From Alphaproteobacteria bacterium (GTDB taxonomy: Bacteria > Pseudomonadota > Alphaproteobacteria > Rhizobiales > Beijerinckiaceae), in contig VGCJ01000006.1 of assembly GCA_016870035.1 (NCBI GenBank), positions 1-52,652 on the forward strand: a stretch of 52,652 nt of DNA. Direction: 5' to 3'. Shown piece by piece: positions 35,352-44,871 of this stretch. A program made the translations under genes and the position numbers. Within the stretch, counting starts at the first letter, position 1; the number at the start of each line of letters is the position of its first letter. Below the pieces are notes generated by a model. The model saw only the letters and a program-made list of their open reading frames with translations, did not search any database and was not told the origin of the DNA.

Positions 35352-38300
35352 ATGGCTGATATTCTGAGTATCGGCTCATCGGGCCTGTCTGCCTATCGAC
35401 GTTCACTTGAAGTGACCGGTAACAATATCGTTAATGCAAATACGGAAGGCTACGCGCGTCGCGATGTTCAATTACAGGGCCTTATTGAAGCCGGAACGAC
35501 CCCAACTACATTGATAACGGGTTCCGGCGGCGGCGTTGCCATTGATATGATCCGGCGGGCAAGCGATACTTTCGTACAGGCCGAAATGCGAACCGCGTCT
35601 TCATTATCGGCGCAAGCGACGGCCATTGCCGAGCGTCTAGACCGTTTGGAAAAAAATCTCTTTTCAGCTGACACAGATCTCTCGGCATCCATTCAAAACT
35701 TTTTTGGAAAAATTCAAGATTTCGCCAGTACTCCAACATCAATACCAATCAGGGTGACTGTTTTGCAGGCCGCAGATGCACTCGCCGCCGACTTTCGCGC
35801 GCAAGCTGATAAGCTCACGAATGAAGCAACTGCTATCTTTAACGATGTTGATGAGCAGCTCAATCAAACAAATGCGTTGACAAGTTCAATTGCGACTTTG
35901 AATAAGAAACTTGACAGTCTTGGTGGCGATCCTAGTAAAGTAAATGATCTTCTTGATCAACGTGACAAGCTCGTTGATCAGCTTGTTAAATTTGTGGGCG
36001 TTACGGTCGAAGCTCGAAAAAGTGGTGCAGTTAATATCTATCTGGGTGACAGTATAAATGGCCCAAAACTTGTTGATGAAACAAAATCTAAGCCCTTAAG
36101 TGCCGCCAAAGTTGGAATACAAGTTGCATTAACACTTGATCCCTATGGACGCTCGATACCAATTGCGAAGATTGAAGGTGGCAGTGTCGGCGGTGTATTA
36201 TCATTTGGCGACCATGTCACGTCCGCCCTCAACCAATTGAATCGATTAGCAACTGGATTTACAGCTTTAATCAATAAGCAACATGCACAAGGCCTCGATC
36301 TTAAAGGTAATTTTGGTCTACCCTTTTACACGAGTTATAATCTCGGTGTGGAGGTCCCAAATACGAATAAAGGCAATGCGACGGCACTTCTTGACCTTTC
36401 AAATGCGTCCTCTGAAAAGGTGAGCTCTAAAGGGTATGAAGCACGCTATGATGACGAAAAAAAGAAGTGGGCAATCACAAATTTAGAGACACAAGAAATT
36501 GTCAACTCCGGAATGACAGGCAGCATAAATGGAATCAAAATTACTTTTTCTGGTATGCCGGAGACGGGTGACACGCTCTCATTTTCTCCTCTAAAAGATG
36601 CAGCCGCGGGGATCAGAATGCTGATCCAAGATCCAACACAATTAGCAGCATCACTTCCGCAATTTGCCGAAACAGGAGACGGCAACACGGGATCTGCAGA
36701 GATAACACTCACGGGTACGCAAAGCGACGTGCTCGCACCACCCATAGCACAACTTGATAAAATTTTTAATTATTCACTTTCACCGGTTGATGCGATTTCC
36801 TTCAAATCAGACGCTGTTATCGGTACAATCCCGTCAGGAGCAAGCAAAGTATCTCTTATTTCACTTGCGAATATTTCGGCAGCTTCATTTACTCCTGATC
36901 CTCACGCATTAAAGCAGGCTGGTTCAACATTAACGATATCTTTGAATGGTGTTTCGAAAACGATTACATTACCAACCGAGGGTGACATGAGGCTAAGCTC
37001 GGAAGCGATGCTTGACCCAATGGAAAGCCTTGTCGAACGAATTAATAAGGCATTCGAGACAGAAACTCCACCGGTTAATCAAAAGCTCTTTGCCAATCGC
37101 GTGGGTGGATCATTGATTATCAATGCACTCGGTACAAACATAATTGACGCAACGCCAAAACCTTATTTCACGTTTTCGCTAAGCGACGGCACTTCGCAAA
37201 AAATCATTGCTGAAGAAGTTGAAACACCCGTAGAGGCGGCTGATCTTCAGATATTGACGAGAGAGGGACGACAAGTTGCAGGGGCAATGGCGCCCGACAC
37301 AAGTATAATCACCACAGCCAATGGCTTTTCTTCCGATGCAGCTCTAAAGTCAATTGACGCCTATCGCAATTTGTCAATTCAAACCACAACAAGCCCGTTT
37401 TCCACAAAAGAAAGACTGGCGACCGGTCAAAAGCTTATCACTGATTTGGGTTTTGCAGCGGGTAAGAAATTTTCAATCTCGATTGGCGGTGCGACAGCTG
37501 TCGAAGTTCTTACTGTAAAAGCTTCAAGCGGCTCTTTACCAGAGAAGACAGTTGGTGACCTAATTGCTGCCATTAATAGCAATACGACTTTAAATCCCGC
37601 CGAAGGCTCTGTTGTCGCATCCCTTGGTCCGACAGGCCAACTCGTTATTACCGTTGCAAGTGGACAGTCACTGACACTCAGCACGGATGACACATCAGCA
37701 AAATTAACGCCATTAGTCGGCGGTACTTCAGCATCTGTTACTTCTGGTGCGGCAGAGGGTGCCAACACATATACTGGCAGCCTTTCACGGTCAGCTCGAC
37801 TTTCAATCGACGCCAATTCAACGACTGATGGCGCGTGGACATCGGCGACAAAAACTTCAAGCGTCGCCGCGGGATCAGTATATGTTTTAGGCATTGCTGG
37901 ACTGCCCACCATTCGTTTAGCGGGTGACACCATTGCCGGAAAAGATTCGGCTTCAATTGCCGAGACATTCGAGAAACGTCTTCATGCACTCGCACCCTCT
38001 CGCCTGGTCGTTGGAGAAGCGACGACATTGTCTGATGCATTACAATCAGCGAAATTTACCGTTACGATTGATAACAAAGACCATCATATTGTCTTCAACC
38101 GTTCTTTTGGAGCTGACGGCACGCCACTTCCTGGTGGCGTCTTTCAACTAACTGATAAATCTGATTTGAAAATCGATATGGTGCCAGCTGCTTCAGACCC
38201 GACAAAGCAGCAGGTGATCATTTCCCTTCCGAAGAAATTGGGAAGCAATGCGCCGTCTCTAAAAATAACGGGCAGTGATGCGTCAGTTTTTGGATTGGGG

Positions 38301-39338
38301 AGCACGGCCACGCTACGACAGAGATTGATTGCGACACAACCGACATCAATCAGCGTAGCGGACGCGGCAACGAAATTGGAGAACGATTTTGGGTTAACAG
38401 GCCCGACGGTCACAAAAGTTGACGAGTGCCTCGTTGTTGAACTTGCCTTGTCGTCGGTTTCGACAACTGCGCAAAATTTGGCATCTTTATCAGCAAATTA
38501 TGCCGGCGCCGCTTCAAAAAAGGCACTCCGTGACGAAGCCGTATCGCTCGGCTTTCTCGGCACTGATCTGACCCTTTCACGCAATCAAACAAATTTCTTG
38601 ATTTCATCTTTGGCCACTGATGATGACGCCGCTTTGCTTGATACAAGCTCAACTGTGTCACGCGTTGCTCAAAAGATCAGTGTTTCAACAAAAAATGGCG
38701 TCGATCCAATTCCCGAGGATTTGATTGTTTCTGTGAAAGGATCGGCTACAGGACAACGAAAAATTCTGACCGATTTACCGCCTACCATGGTTCGCAGCAA
38801 TCCGATTTTCCCCGATATTGAAATTGCGGTTATCGGAGCAGACAAAATCGAGATTTTTGACCGTATAAAAAATGCAGACGGGTCTGTCAGCCGTGGCGCA
38901 AGTCTGGGGACGCGCGACTTCACCTCTGGAAAGGCGGTAAAATTCCTTGGTGCTACATTCCAATTAGACGGCAACTCGTCTGTCGGCGACACCTATACCA
39001 TCACCACGGCTTTAAATCGTATCGGCGACAACCGTAACGGTCTTGCTCTCGCAAAATTGCAACAACAGGATGTCTTGGGACCCGGTTCAGGAACATTCCA
39101 GGAAATTTATCAGGATGAAATCGGTAAAATCGGTGCTTCATCACAGGCGGCTCAGACCTCTGCCGTATCCCTAAAGACAGTGGCTCAAAATCTAAAAACT
39201 GCTTTTGACTCGGTAACAGGCGTAAATCTTGATAGTGAAGCGGCCGACCTTATTAAATTACAACAAGCATACTCCGCGTGCGCACAAATCGTATCGACGG
39301 CGCGTGATATGTTTAACACTATTTTGAAAACATTTTGA
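35352..39338 (+). CDS. flgK: Hook-filament junction protein FlgK, oversized
   Basis: First hook-associated protein, which joins hook to filament. The N-terminal signature (SSGLSAYRRSLEVTGNNIVN, ANTEGYARRDVQL) and C-terminal signature (VNLDSEAADLIKLQQAYSAC) are clear, with the usual helical D1 region between about residues 90 and 230. At 1328 aa it is more than twice the roughly 550-aa Salmonella protein. The insert (about residues 330-1150) is a run of Thr/Ser-rich beta segments, some with an alpha-helix and a flagellin IN-like pattern (KTVGDLIAAINSNTTLN). Located between flgJ and flgL. Confidence 0.93.
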   Translation: MADILSIGSSGLSAYRRSLEVTGNNIVNANTEGYARRDVQLQGLIEAGTTPTTLITGSGGGVAIDMIRRASDTFVQAEMRTASSLSAQATAIAERLDRLEKNLFSADTDLSASIQNFFGKIQDFASTPTSIPIRVTVLQAADALAADFRAQADKLTNEATAIFNDVDEQLNQTNALTSSIATLNKKLDSLGGDPSKVNDLLDQRDKLVDQLVKFVGVTVEARKSGAVNIYLGDSINGPKLVDETKSKPLSAAKVGIQVALTLDPYGRSIPIAKIEGGSVGGVLSFGDHVTSALNQLNRLATGFTALINKQHAQGLDLKGNFGLPFYTSYNLGVEVPNTNKGNATALLDLSNASSEKVSSKGYEARYDDEKKKWAITNLETQEIVNSGMTGSINGIKITFSGMPETGDTLSFSPLKDAAAGIRMLIQDPTQLAASLPQFAETGDGNTGSAEITLTGTQSDVLAPPIAQLDKIFNYSLSPVDAISFKSDAVIGTIPSGASKVSLISLANISAASFTPDPHALKQAGSTLTISLNGVSKTITLPTEGDMRLSSEAMLDPMESLVERINKAFETETPPVNQKLFANRVGGSLIINALGTNIIDATPKPYFTFSLSDGTSQKIIAEEVETPVEAADLQILTREGRQVAGAMAPDTSIITTANGFSSDAALKSIDAYRNLSIQTTTSPFSTKERLATGQKLITDLGFAAGKKFSISIGGATAVEVLTVKASSGSLPEKTVGDLIAAINSNTTLNPAEGSVVASLGPTGQLVITVASGQSLTLSTDDTSAKLTPLVGGTSASVTSGAAEGANTYTGSLSRSARLSIDANSTTDGAWTSATKTSSVAAGSVYVLGIAGLPTIRLAGDTIAGKDSASIAETFEKRLHALAPSRLVVGEATTLSDALQSAKFTVTIDNKDHHIVFNRSFGADGTPLPGGVFQLTDKSDLKIDMVPAASDPTKQQVIISLPKKLGSNAPSLKITGSDASVFGLGSTATLRQRLIATQPTSISVADAATKLENDFGLTGPTVTKVDECLVVELALSSVSTTAQNLASLSANYAGAASKKALRDEAVSLGFLGTDLTLSRNQTNFLISSLATDDDAALLDTSSTVSRVAQKISVSTKNGVDPIPEDLIVSVKGSATGQRKILTDLPPTMVRSNPIFPDIEIAVIGADKIEIFDRIKNADGSVSRGASLGTRDFTSGKAVKFLGATFQLDGNSSVGDTYTITTALNRIGDNRNGLALAKLQQQDVLGPGSGTFQEIYQDEIGKIGASSQAAQTSAVSLKTVAQNLKTAFDSVTGVNLDSEAADLIKLQQAYSACAQIVSTARDMFNTILKTF

Positions 39339-39346
39339 GGATCATC

Positions 39347-40291
39347 ATGCAAATTAGTTCAAAAGAATTTTTCCGAACACAACTGACGGGTATGAGTGAC
39401 TTGCAAAGCCGCATTGCAAGATTGCAGCAGGAAGTCTCTACCGGAAAAAAGCTTTTGCAGCCGTCCGATGATCCGTCAGGCTACGTGAAAATACAAAGTT
39501 TGAAACAATCAGAGGCTGCCTTCGAGCAATATGGGCGCAATATCAGCGTTGCCAACCAACGTCTTTCGCAAGAAGATTCAGTGCTTGGCGAAGTCGTAAT
39601 TTCGACGACGCGCCTTCAAGAACTCGCTATTGCGGGCGCAAACGGAACAAATGACCCCTCCGCGCGTCGAGCCATCATTTCGGAAATGGAGCAGATCTCT
39701 GATGAAATCGCCACACTTGCAAATTCAGTCGACAGCAGTGGCGACTTTATATTTGCCGGCTTTCAATCGCGTATAAAACCCTTCTTAAAGGCGACGGATG
39801 GATCAATTTCATATCTTGGAGACTCTGGTCGCCGTGAAGTTGAAATCGCAAAAGGTGTATTGACGGCGACGTCAAGTAGTGGTCGCGAAGTCTTTATGCA
39901 AGTGAGCCAGCCTGATGGTCTGCCTTCAGCCTCGATTTTTAGCATTATCAAATCGGCTATAGAAACCTTGAAGCTTGGAGACAGTCCCAATCCGGCTACA
40001 CAAGCGAAGGTTAATCAAGCGCGTACGGATGCCGTTTCGAAAATGAAATCAGCGATGGAGCATTTTTCGACCTATCAAACCATTTGTGGCTCTCGGCTTC
40101 AGAAGGTGGAGAGCGTGCGGGACATAGGTCAATCGGCGATCACGAGCAGTAAAATCATGCGTTCGACGATAGAAGATTCAAAAATTGAAGAAGTGGCAAC
40201 AGAACTTAGTCAAAAATCGTTGAACTTAACCGCTTCGCAGACAACATTCGCCAGGATCGCGCAACTATCGCTCTTCAACTTCCTCCGCTAA
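39347..40291 (+). CDS. flgL: Hook-filament junction protein FlgL
   Basis: Second hook-associated protein. I start it at ATG 39347, which has gagg just upstream; the TTG at 39335 overlaps the flgK stop and is less likely. The 314-aa product has the flagellin-type N-terminus (MSDLQSRIARLQQEVSTGKK), the D1 helix (QRLSQEDSVLGEVVISTTRL), and a C-terminal helix (KSLNLTASQTTFARIAQLSL). Normal length, in contrast to FlgK and FlgE. The 3' end overlaps the convergent gene by 17 bases. Confidence 0.95.
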   Translation: MQISSKEFFRTQLTGMSDLQSRIARLQQEVSTGKKLLQPSDDPSGYVKIQSLKQSEAAFEQYGRNISVANQRLSQEDSVLGEVVISTTRLQELAIAGANGTNDPSARRAIISEMEQISDEIATLANSVDSSGDFIFAGFQSRIKPFLKATDGSISYLGDSGRREVEIAKGVLTATSSSGREVFMQVSQPDGLPSASIFSIIKSAIETLKLGDSPNPATQAKVNQARTDAVSKMKSAMEHFSTYQTICGSRLQKVESVRDIGQSAITSSKIMRSTIEDSKIEEVATELSQKSLNLTASQTTFARIAQLSLFNFLR

Positions 40292-40787
40292 GGGGCGGCA
40301 ACGATCCCTTCGAGACGGGGCCACTCTCCGATATACTGGAGGCACCCATTTGAGTGGTCGAGTTATTTTCTGCTGCAAAACTTGCGGCCAAGAATGCGTT
40401 TTTGATGATGGGCAATCTTTCAAGCGCTTCATGCCAATCAAGGTCGAAGGGTGGGCCCATCCAATGCCGCATATTCACAAGCTGCTGATTGATGGCTTTT
40501 GTGCGATTGCGCGCGTTTTCAACAAAGATCAATTCCTCTTCGGTGAGTTGCTGACTCCCGCGTGAAACGAGTTCGGCTTCAAGCAAGGAAAGCGGATCAA
40601 GAGTGCCGGAGCGCTCGGCGCGCAAAGCGCGCGCCTCCTGTTCGAGCATTTCAGCTTGCCGGATTTCGCGAAGGCGGTCCTGAATTTCACGATATTGGGC
40701 GTTTTGTTGATATTGCTGGACAACAATGATGATGAACACAAGGCCAACAATGAGTGCAATCGCCCCAATCGAAAAAACACTATCCAT
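40275..40787 (-). CDS. Small membrane protein with coiled-coil, function unknown
   Basis: 170-aa product: one membrane helix at about residues 4-23 (VFSIGAIALIVGLVFIIIVV), a charged coiled-coil (about 24-70), an alpha-rich region with LTEEELIFVENARNRTKAIN, and a Ser/Gly-rich tail. No family recognised. Divergent from the transglycosylase gene and convergent with flgL. No promoter was seen on the minus strand. Confidence 0.65.
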   Translation of the reverse strand: MDSVFSIGAIALIVGLVFIIIVVQQYQQNAQYREIQDRLREIRQAEMLEQEARALRAERSGTLDPLSLLEAELVSRGSQQLTEEELIFVENARNRTKAINQQLVNMRHWMGPPFDLDWHEALERLPIIKNAFLAASFAAENNSTTQMGASSISESGPVSKGSLPPLSGGS

Positions 40788-40859
40788 TATGACCCCCTCA
40801 AGGTCTTCGTTAATTCAAAGTCATCCGCCATCCAGAATATAAGTCTAAATTGTAAAACT

Positions 40860-40875
40860 TGGTATAGGAATTGCT
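40860..40875 (+). promoter_or_regulatory. Sigma-54 promoter for the lytic transglycosylase gene
   Basis: TGGTATAGGAATTGCT has one mismatch (T for C at the fourth base) from the sigma-54 form, and correct spacing. It lies about 38 bases before the ATG at 40913. Confidence 0.65.
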
Positions 40876-40912
40876 GTTTTGCCGGGAGCCATCTTTTCTG
40901 GAGCCGCTGCCC

Positions 40913-42019
40913 ATGACGGTTGATCATATTGTAAAGACGAGCGATCTTTTCGGACAAATCAGCCAGTCCATTCGGTACGCGGCTGATCAGGTGGGCGTTA
41001 ACTTTGATTATCTGTTTCAACAGGCAAAAATCGAAAGCGGTCTCAATCCGGACGCGCGGGCACGCACGAGTTCGGCGACGGGTCTATTTCAGTTCACGCG
41101 CGGCACGTGGCTGCAGGTTGTCGCTCAACATGGCGAAGTGGCTGGCTTGAGCCAAGAATCAAATGCGCTCCGAAGTGGTATCGCCACCGCAGCCGATCGC
41201 CAACGCATTCTTGATCTGAGAACCAATCCAGATCTCTCGGCTCGCCTCGCCGCCCACCACGCCCTCGATAATGCGCGGGCACTCTCAGCACAGGGCATAA
41301 AGCAGTCGGGGCCGACAGAGCTCTATCTCGCGCATTTTTTGGGTTCAAATGGGGCTGCTAAATTTTTGAACGCTATGAAGTCCAATCCACACGCGCCGGC
41401 AGCCTCTCTCCTGCCAGAAGCCGCACAATCAAACAAAACCATCTTCTTTAGGGATGGCACGCCGACGTCATTAAATGACATCTATCAACGCTTTAACAAA
41501 AAGTTCGATGGCGCAGCCGCCCCTTCGCCGACAACGCTCGCTCTTGCGAAATCTGCAATCAAAGCGGACATTGCCAAAAACAATGGTCTCGCGGGTGATA
41601 GGCTGATCGCGCAATTGAAGGCGCAGGATACATTGTTGGCTCGACAATCCCCACTTAAAACTCTGCCCAAATTACCCAAAGATTTACTTAGTGGTGCGGG
41701 CAAAGAGGTGGCAAATGGGCTAGCAGATGAAATGGCGGGTGAGACGGGCTTCGGTCAACACATCCAGAGCTCTGACCAAGCCACCGCATCCATCTATCAA
41801 CCCCGCCGCGCCGTAAGGGGCGAAATGAAACCTCAAGCCTCTGACGCTTACACAGGCTATCAAATGCCAATGTTTGAAGGTGATGCACCCGTCAGTGTCG
41901 ACTCGCTTGCAAAATTTCTTGATGCTGCCAGCAAATGGAGCCCCGATCCCGGCGCTCTTCAAAAACAGGCGCAACACGGCTTAACAGCCCGCAATGCCTT
42001 TGAGGGTTTGAGAACGTAA
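40913..42019 (+). CDS. Lytic transglycosylase (SLT domain), flagellum-linked
   Basis: Peptidoglycan-cutting enzyme. ATG 40913 is chosen; the TTG at 40871 is in the promoter. The 368-aa product has the SLT catalytic motif KIESGLNP with Glu41-Ser42, and ARTSSATGLFQFTRGTW, then a helical domain up to about 180 and a low-complexity C-terminal half. No signal peptide or membrane helix is seen at the N-terminus. Since FlgJ here lacks a muramidase domain, this enzyme could open the wall for the rod, like SltF of Rhodobacter. That link is an inference, supported by the sigma-54 site and the location next to flgL. Confidence 0.85.
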   Translation: MTVDHIVKTSDLFGQISQSIRYAADQVGVNFDYLFQQAKIESGLNPDARARTSSATGLFQFTRGTWLQVVAQHGEVAGLSQESNALRSGIATAADRQRILDLRTNPDLSARLAAHHALDNARALSAQGIKQSGPTELYLAHFLGSNGAAKFLNAMKSNPHAPAASLLPEAAQSNKTIFFRDGTPTSLNDIYQRFNKKFDGAAAPSPTTLALAKSAIKADIAKNNGLAGDRLIAQLKAQDTLLARQSPLKTLPKLPKDLLSGAGKEVANGLADEMAGETGFGQHIQSSDQATASIYQPRRAVRGEMKPQASDAYTGYQMPMFEGDAPVSVDSLAKFLDAASKWSPDPGALQKQAQHGLTARNAFEGLRT

Positions 42020-42033
42020 CGAGCCTCAGAAAT

Positions 42034-42855
42034 TCAAGACATTCTTTTGCTCTCATCAGACGAAGCGCCATCCTCAATAATTTCGGCTATTCCTTCATCA
42101 ATCAGGTGCTGAGCATCCAACGGATAAACGAGAACAATCGTTCCCGCTTCAAGGACGCTGCCCATAAGAACACCATCTTGAACCATGCGGAGACGCCTGC
42201 GAACAATTGCTGGCTCTGGGTCGGCTTCCGTTCTTTGAGGAATTGGAGGCTCCTCGAGGGTGTTAATTTCATGAGCCCCTGTGGGAGCCGACGAGGGTTC
42301 TTCTTCTGCCAAGGCTGGCGGCTTATGCTCGGCAATAAGCTCAGGTGACAACGCTCCCTCTCCGCCTGAAGTCTCAAGTTCTTGGGAAATGTCGACGGCT
42401 GTTGCGGCCTGCAGTTCCTCGACGGGCTCATGAGGGACATCGCCCTCAGCGGATTTTCCATGCTCCTCCACCGGAGGCTCTTGGGGAACCTCTGGGACCT
42501 CAAGAACTTCAAAAACCTCCGATACGGAGACGGGATCGGGCTCCTCAACATACCAGGCCAGGGCATTCCATATCCGGATCAGTTTGACGCGGTCGCTAAG
42601 ATCAACGGGCATCCCGTCTTTGCCCTTGGCCAAAACCGAACGGATCTCTTCAATCAGGGCACGGCAATCCGCAGGCTTTAGGGCGCTGACATCAATCGAT
42701 TTGAAGCGGTGAAGCAAGATGCCAGAGGCTGTCGTTGGTGGTGAAATCTTCTCATGAGCGTCATCGTGAGGGTCATGGGATGCGTCCGCGGGTATTGCGG
42801 TCTTCGCCTCCTCGACCACCTTCTGATGCGCGTCTTTACTTGCCGGTTTTGCCAT
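42034..42855 (-). CDS. Acidic, Pro/Glu-rich protein of unknown function
   Basis: 273-aa product without signal or membrane segment. Residues about 45-110 form a compact helical region (LLHRFKSIDVSALKPADCRA), residues 110-215 are very rich in Glu, Pro and Val (disordered), and the C-terminal 50 include a structured-looking segment (RRLRMVQDGVLMGSVLEAGT, then IVLVYPLDAQHLIDEGIAEI). No family recognised. Convergent with the transglycosylase and divergent from flagellin 1. Confidence 0.65.
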   Translation of the reverse strand: MAKPASKDAHQKVVEEAKTAIPADASHDPHDDAHEKISPPTTASGILLHRFKSIDVSALKPADCRALIEEIRSVLAKGKDGMPVDLSDRVKLIRIWNALAWYVEEPDPVSVSEVFEVLEVPEVPQEPPVEEHGKSAEGDVPHEPVEELQAATAVDISQELETSGGEGALSPELIAEHKPPALAEEEPSSAPTGAHEINTLEEPPIPQRTEADPEPAIVRRRLRMVQDGVLMGSVLEAGTIVLVYPLDAQHLIDEGIAEIIEDGASSDESKRMS

Positions 42856-42945
42856 AAAGGCCTGATCCTTCCGAAGAATTTACCGGCCAAAGCATCTCTT
42901 AACGACGCCCAATTCGCAAGTCCCAGAGACGCACATGTGGCGGGC

Positions 42946-42972
42946 TAAAGAATTCCAAAGTCCGACCGTCTT
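42946..42972 (+). promoter_or_regulatory. Probable sigma-28 promoter for flagellin 1
   Basis: TAAA (42946-42949), 15 bases, then ACCGTCTT (42965-42972). The same two boxes at the same spacing occur before fliD. The leader to the ATG would be about 125 bases. Confidence 0.55.
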
Positions 42973-42996
42973 CTTGATCGACTAGCCTTCCTGAAC

Positions 42997-43030
42997 GGGG
43001 GCGTCGCCCCCTAATCCCTCAGGGGCTTTT
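42997..43030 (+). promoter_or_regulatory. Two overlapping hairpins in the flagellin 1 leader
   Basis: GGGGGC-gtc-GCCCCC (42997-43011) is a perfect 6-bp stem with a 3-base loop. Its 3' arm GCCCC (43006-43010) can pair instead with GGGGC at 43022-43026, and that second pairing is followed by TTTT (43027-43030). The two structures exclude each other. Confidence 0.4.
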
Positions 43031-43105
43031 GAAACTGAAACGATCATATTGATCCGTTCGAGCCAAAAGCTCTCGCGGGGTCATTTACGGAAACGGAGAT
43101 ATCCA

Positions 43106-44599
43106 ATGACGGTTATCAATTCCAACATCAAAGCTTTGAAGGCGCAAGCGAGCGGTGAAAATAATTCCCGCAGACTTGATAACGCCATGGAGCGTCTTGC
43201 GACGGGTGCACGCATCAACAGCGCAAAAGATGACGCAGCGGGTCTCGGCATTGCCACGAAGATGACCGCTCAAATCAATGGTTTGAACCAAGCCATTCGT
43301 AACGCCAATGATGGCTTGTCAATGGTCAACACAATTGAAGCGTCGCTGCAGCAATCTTCAACCGTCCTTCAACGTATTCGTGAATTGGCTGTGCAATCGG
43401 CAAACGATTCAAACAGTGTTGAAGACCGCCAATTCCTGCAAAGCGAAATTGTTCAAATGCAAGCCGAGCTTGATCGTATTGCTAATCAGAGCCGCTATAA
43501 TGGCATGAAGGTCCTGGATGGCACGTTCACCAACAAGCAGGTCCAGCTTGGTGCCAATGGATATGAAACGTTAAGCTTCAACCTCGACGCGGCTTCATCG
43601 GCTGATGTTGGCGCGCATCAAAAACGTTTAGGTACAATGGGAGCTGTTGCTGCCGACACAAACCTTACTTCTGCAGCAAATCCAGTCACGGCAGGCACCA
43701 TGACTGTTTCGGGGTATCTTGGTACAGAAACAGTCACAATTGTTGCTGATGTTTCCGCAAGAACGGCGGCCATTGCGGTAAACAACAAATCTTCACTTAC
43801 GGGCGTTGCAACTCAGGCTGTAACTAAAGCTAAGATAAGCAGCGTAGCGGCAGGTACCGTCACCTTTGACGTAACCGGCAAAAATTCCACTGCGGTGACT
43901 GTCAGCGCCACACTGACATCCACCTCTGATCTTACGTCCCTGTCGAATGCCTTTAATCTCGTCTCCGCCCAAACCGGAATAACGTCCGAATTAGGATCCG
44001 ATAAGACTTTTATTATTCTGACCAATGCTGAAGGCTACGATATTGGTCTTGAGGGCTTTACGCACACTACAAACCAGTCGACGGTTACAATTCAGGGTAT
44101 GACCGGCTCAGGTACCACAGTAGTCGGTACGGCAAGAACGGTAACAAGCACTGCGGCTCTTGATACAACACGTGTCGTCGGCGACTTGTTGTTCTCTTCT
44201 TCAAAGGCCTTCACTTTGAAAGACTCAGCGGGTACGATCGGCACGGATGCTTTTGCTGGTACTTCGGCTCAATCCTCAGCCTTGGCGGCAGTGTCAGGCG
44301 TATCTGTCGCTACAGCATCCGGCGCGGCACTTGCCATTGATATCGTTGATGGCGCGATTGCTAAAGTCTCGAATATGAGAGCCGATCTTGGTGCCATTGC
44401 TTCGCGACTAGAAAAAACCGTTGACGCGCTCACCGCAGCATCGACCAACGTCTCCGCCGCAAGGTCGCGTATTCAAGACGCAGACTACTCGGTCGAGACG
44501 ACCAATTTGAGCAAAGCGCAAATCATTGCTCAGGCTTCGACGGCGATGCTCGCGCAGGCGAACCAGCAGGCTTCAATCGTTCTTTCACTGTTGAAGTAA
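43106..44599 (+). CDS. fliC: Flagellin 1
   Basis: Filament subunit, 497 aa. I start it at ATG 43106 with ggaga upstream; the in-frame upstream ATG at 43049 would add a non-flagellin leader. The N-terminal D0/D1 (MTVINSNIKALKAQ, LDNAMERLATGARINSAKDD, AAGLGIATKMTAQINGLNQA) and C-terminal D1/D0 (ADLGAIASRLEKTVDALTAA, ending QQASIVLSLLK) are complete. The middle 180-400 is Thr/Ser-rich and variable. A probable sigma-28 promoter and a strong terminator bracket it. A close paralogue follows at 44872. The symbol fliC is generic. Confidence 0.95.
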   Translation: MTVINSNIKALKAQASGENNSRRLDNAMERLATGARINSAKDDAAGLGIATKMTAQINGLNQAIRNANDGLSMVNTIEASLQQSSTVLQRIRELAVQSANDSNSVEDRQFLQSEIVQMQAELDRIANQSRYNGMKVLDGTFTNKQVQLGANGYETLSFNLDAASSADVGAHQKRLGTMGAVAADTNLTSAANPVTAGTMTVSGYLGTETVTIVADVSARTAAIAVNNKSSLTGVATQAVTKAKISSVAAGTVTFDVTGKNSTAVTVSATLTSTSDLTSLSNAFNLVSAQTGITSELGSDKTFIILTNAEGYDIGLEGFTHTTNQSTVTIQGMTGSGTTVVGTARTVTSTAALDTTRVVGDLLFSSSKAFTLKDSAGTIGTDAFAGTSAQSSALAAVSGVSVATASGAALAIDIVDGAIAKVSNMRADLGAIASRLEKTVDALTAASTNVSAARSRIQDADYSVETTNLSKAQIIAQASTAMLAQANQQASIVLSLLK

Positions 44600-44624
44600 C
44601 AGGGCTGGGTTTAACTCCACCGGA

Positions 44625-44655
44625 CCCCCGGACATTTTGTCCGGGGGCTTTTTTT
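44625..44655 (+). terminator. Rho-independent terminator after flagellin 1
   Basis: Perfect 9-bp stem CCCCCGGAC (44625-44633) / GTCCGGGGG (44639-44647) with a 5-base loop, followed by seven T's. The strongest terminator in the window; it separates the two flagellin transcripts. Confidence 0.92.
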
Positions 44656-44823
44656 GTACTGTGAACAAAACAGGAACACATTTTTTACCCATATAGATTT
44701 GCTCGTTCCGTGATTGAAATGAAGGACGTTAAAGACCCTTTTTTGAGCGGCTCAATCGAGCACAATAGTCCTCGTCCCTGTGCATAACCATCAGTAAACT
44801 ATTGATTTTAATAAAAAAATTTC

Positions 44824-44839
44824 TGGCATGGAAAATGCA
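44824..44839 (+). promoter_or_regulatory. Sigma-54 promoter for flagellin 2
   Basis: TGGCATGGAAAATGCA keeps the GG and GC cores at the right spacing; the base before TGC is A in place of T. It lies 33 bases before the ATG. Confidence 0.7.
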
Positions 44840-44871
44840 ACTTTCCGGTCAACTCTAACCGGAGCTCGACC

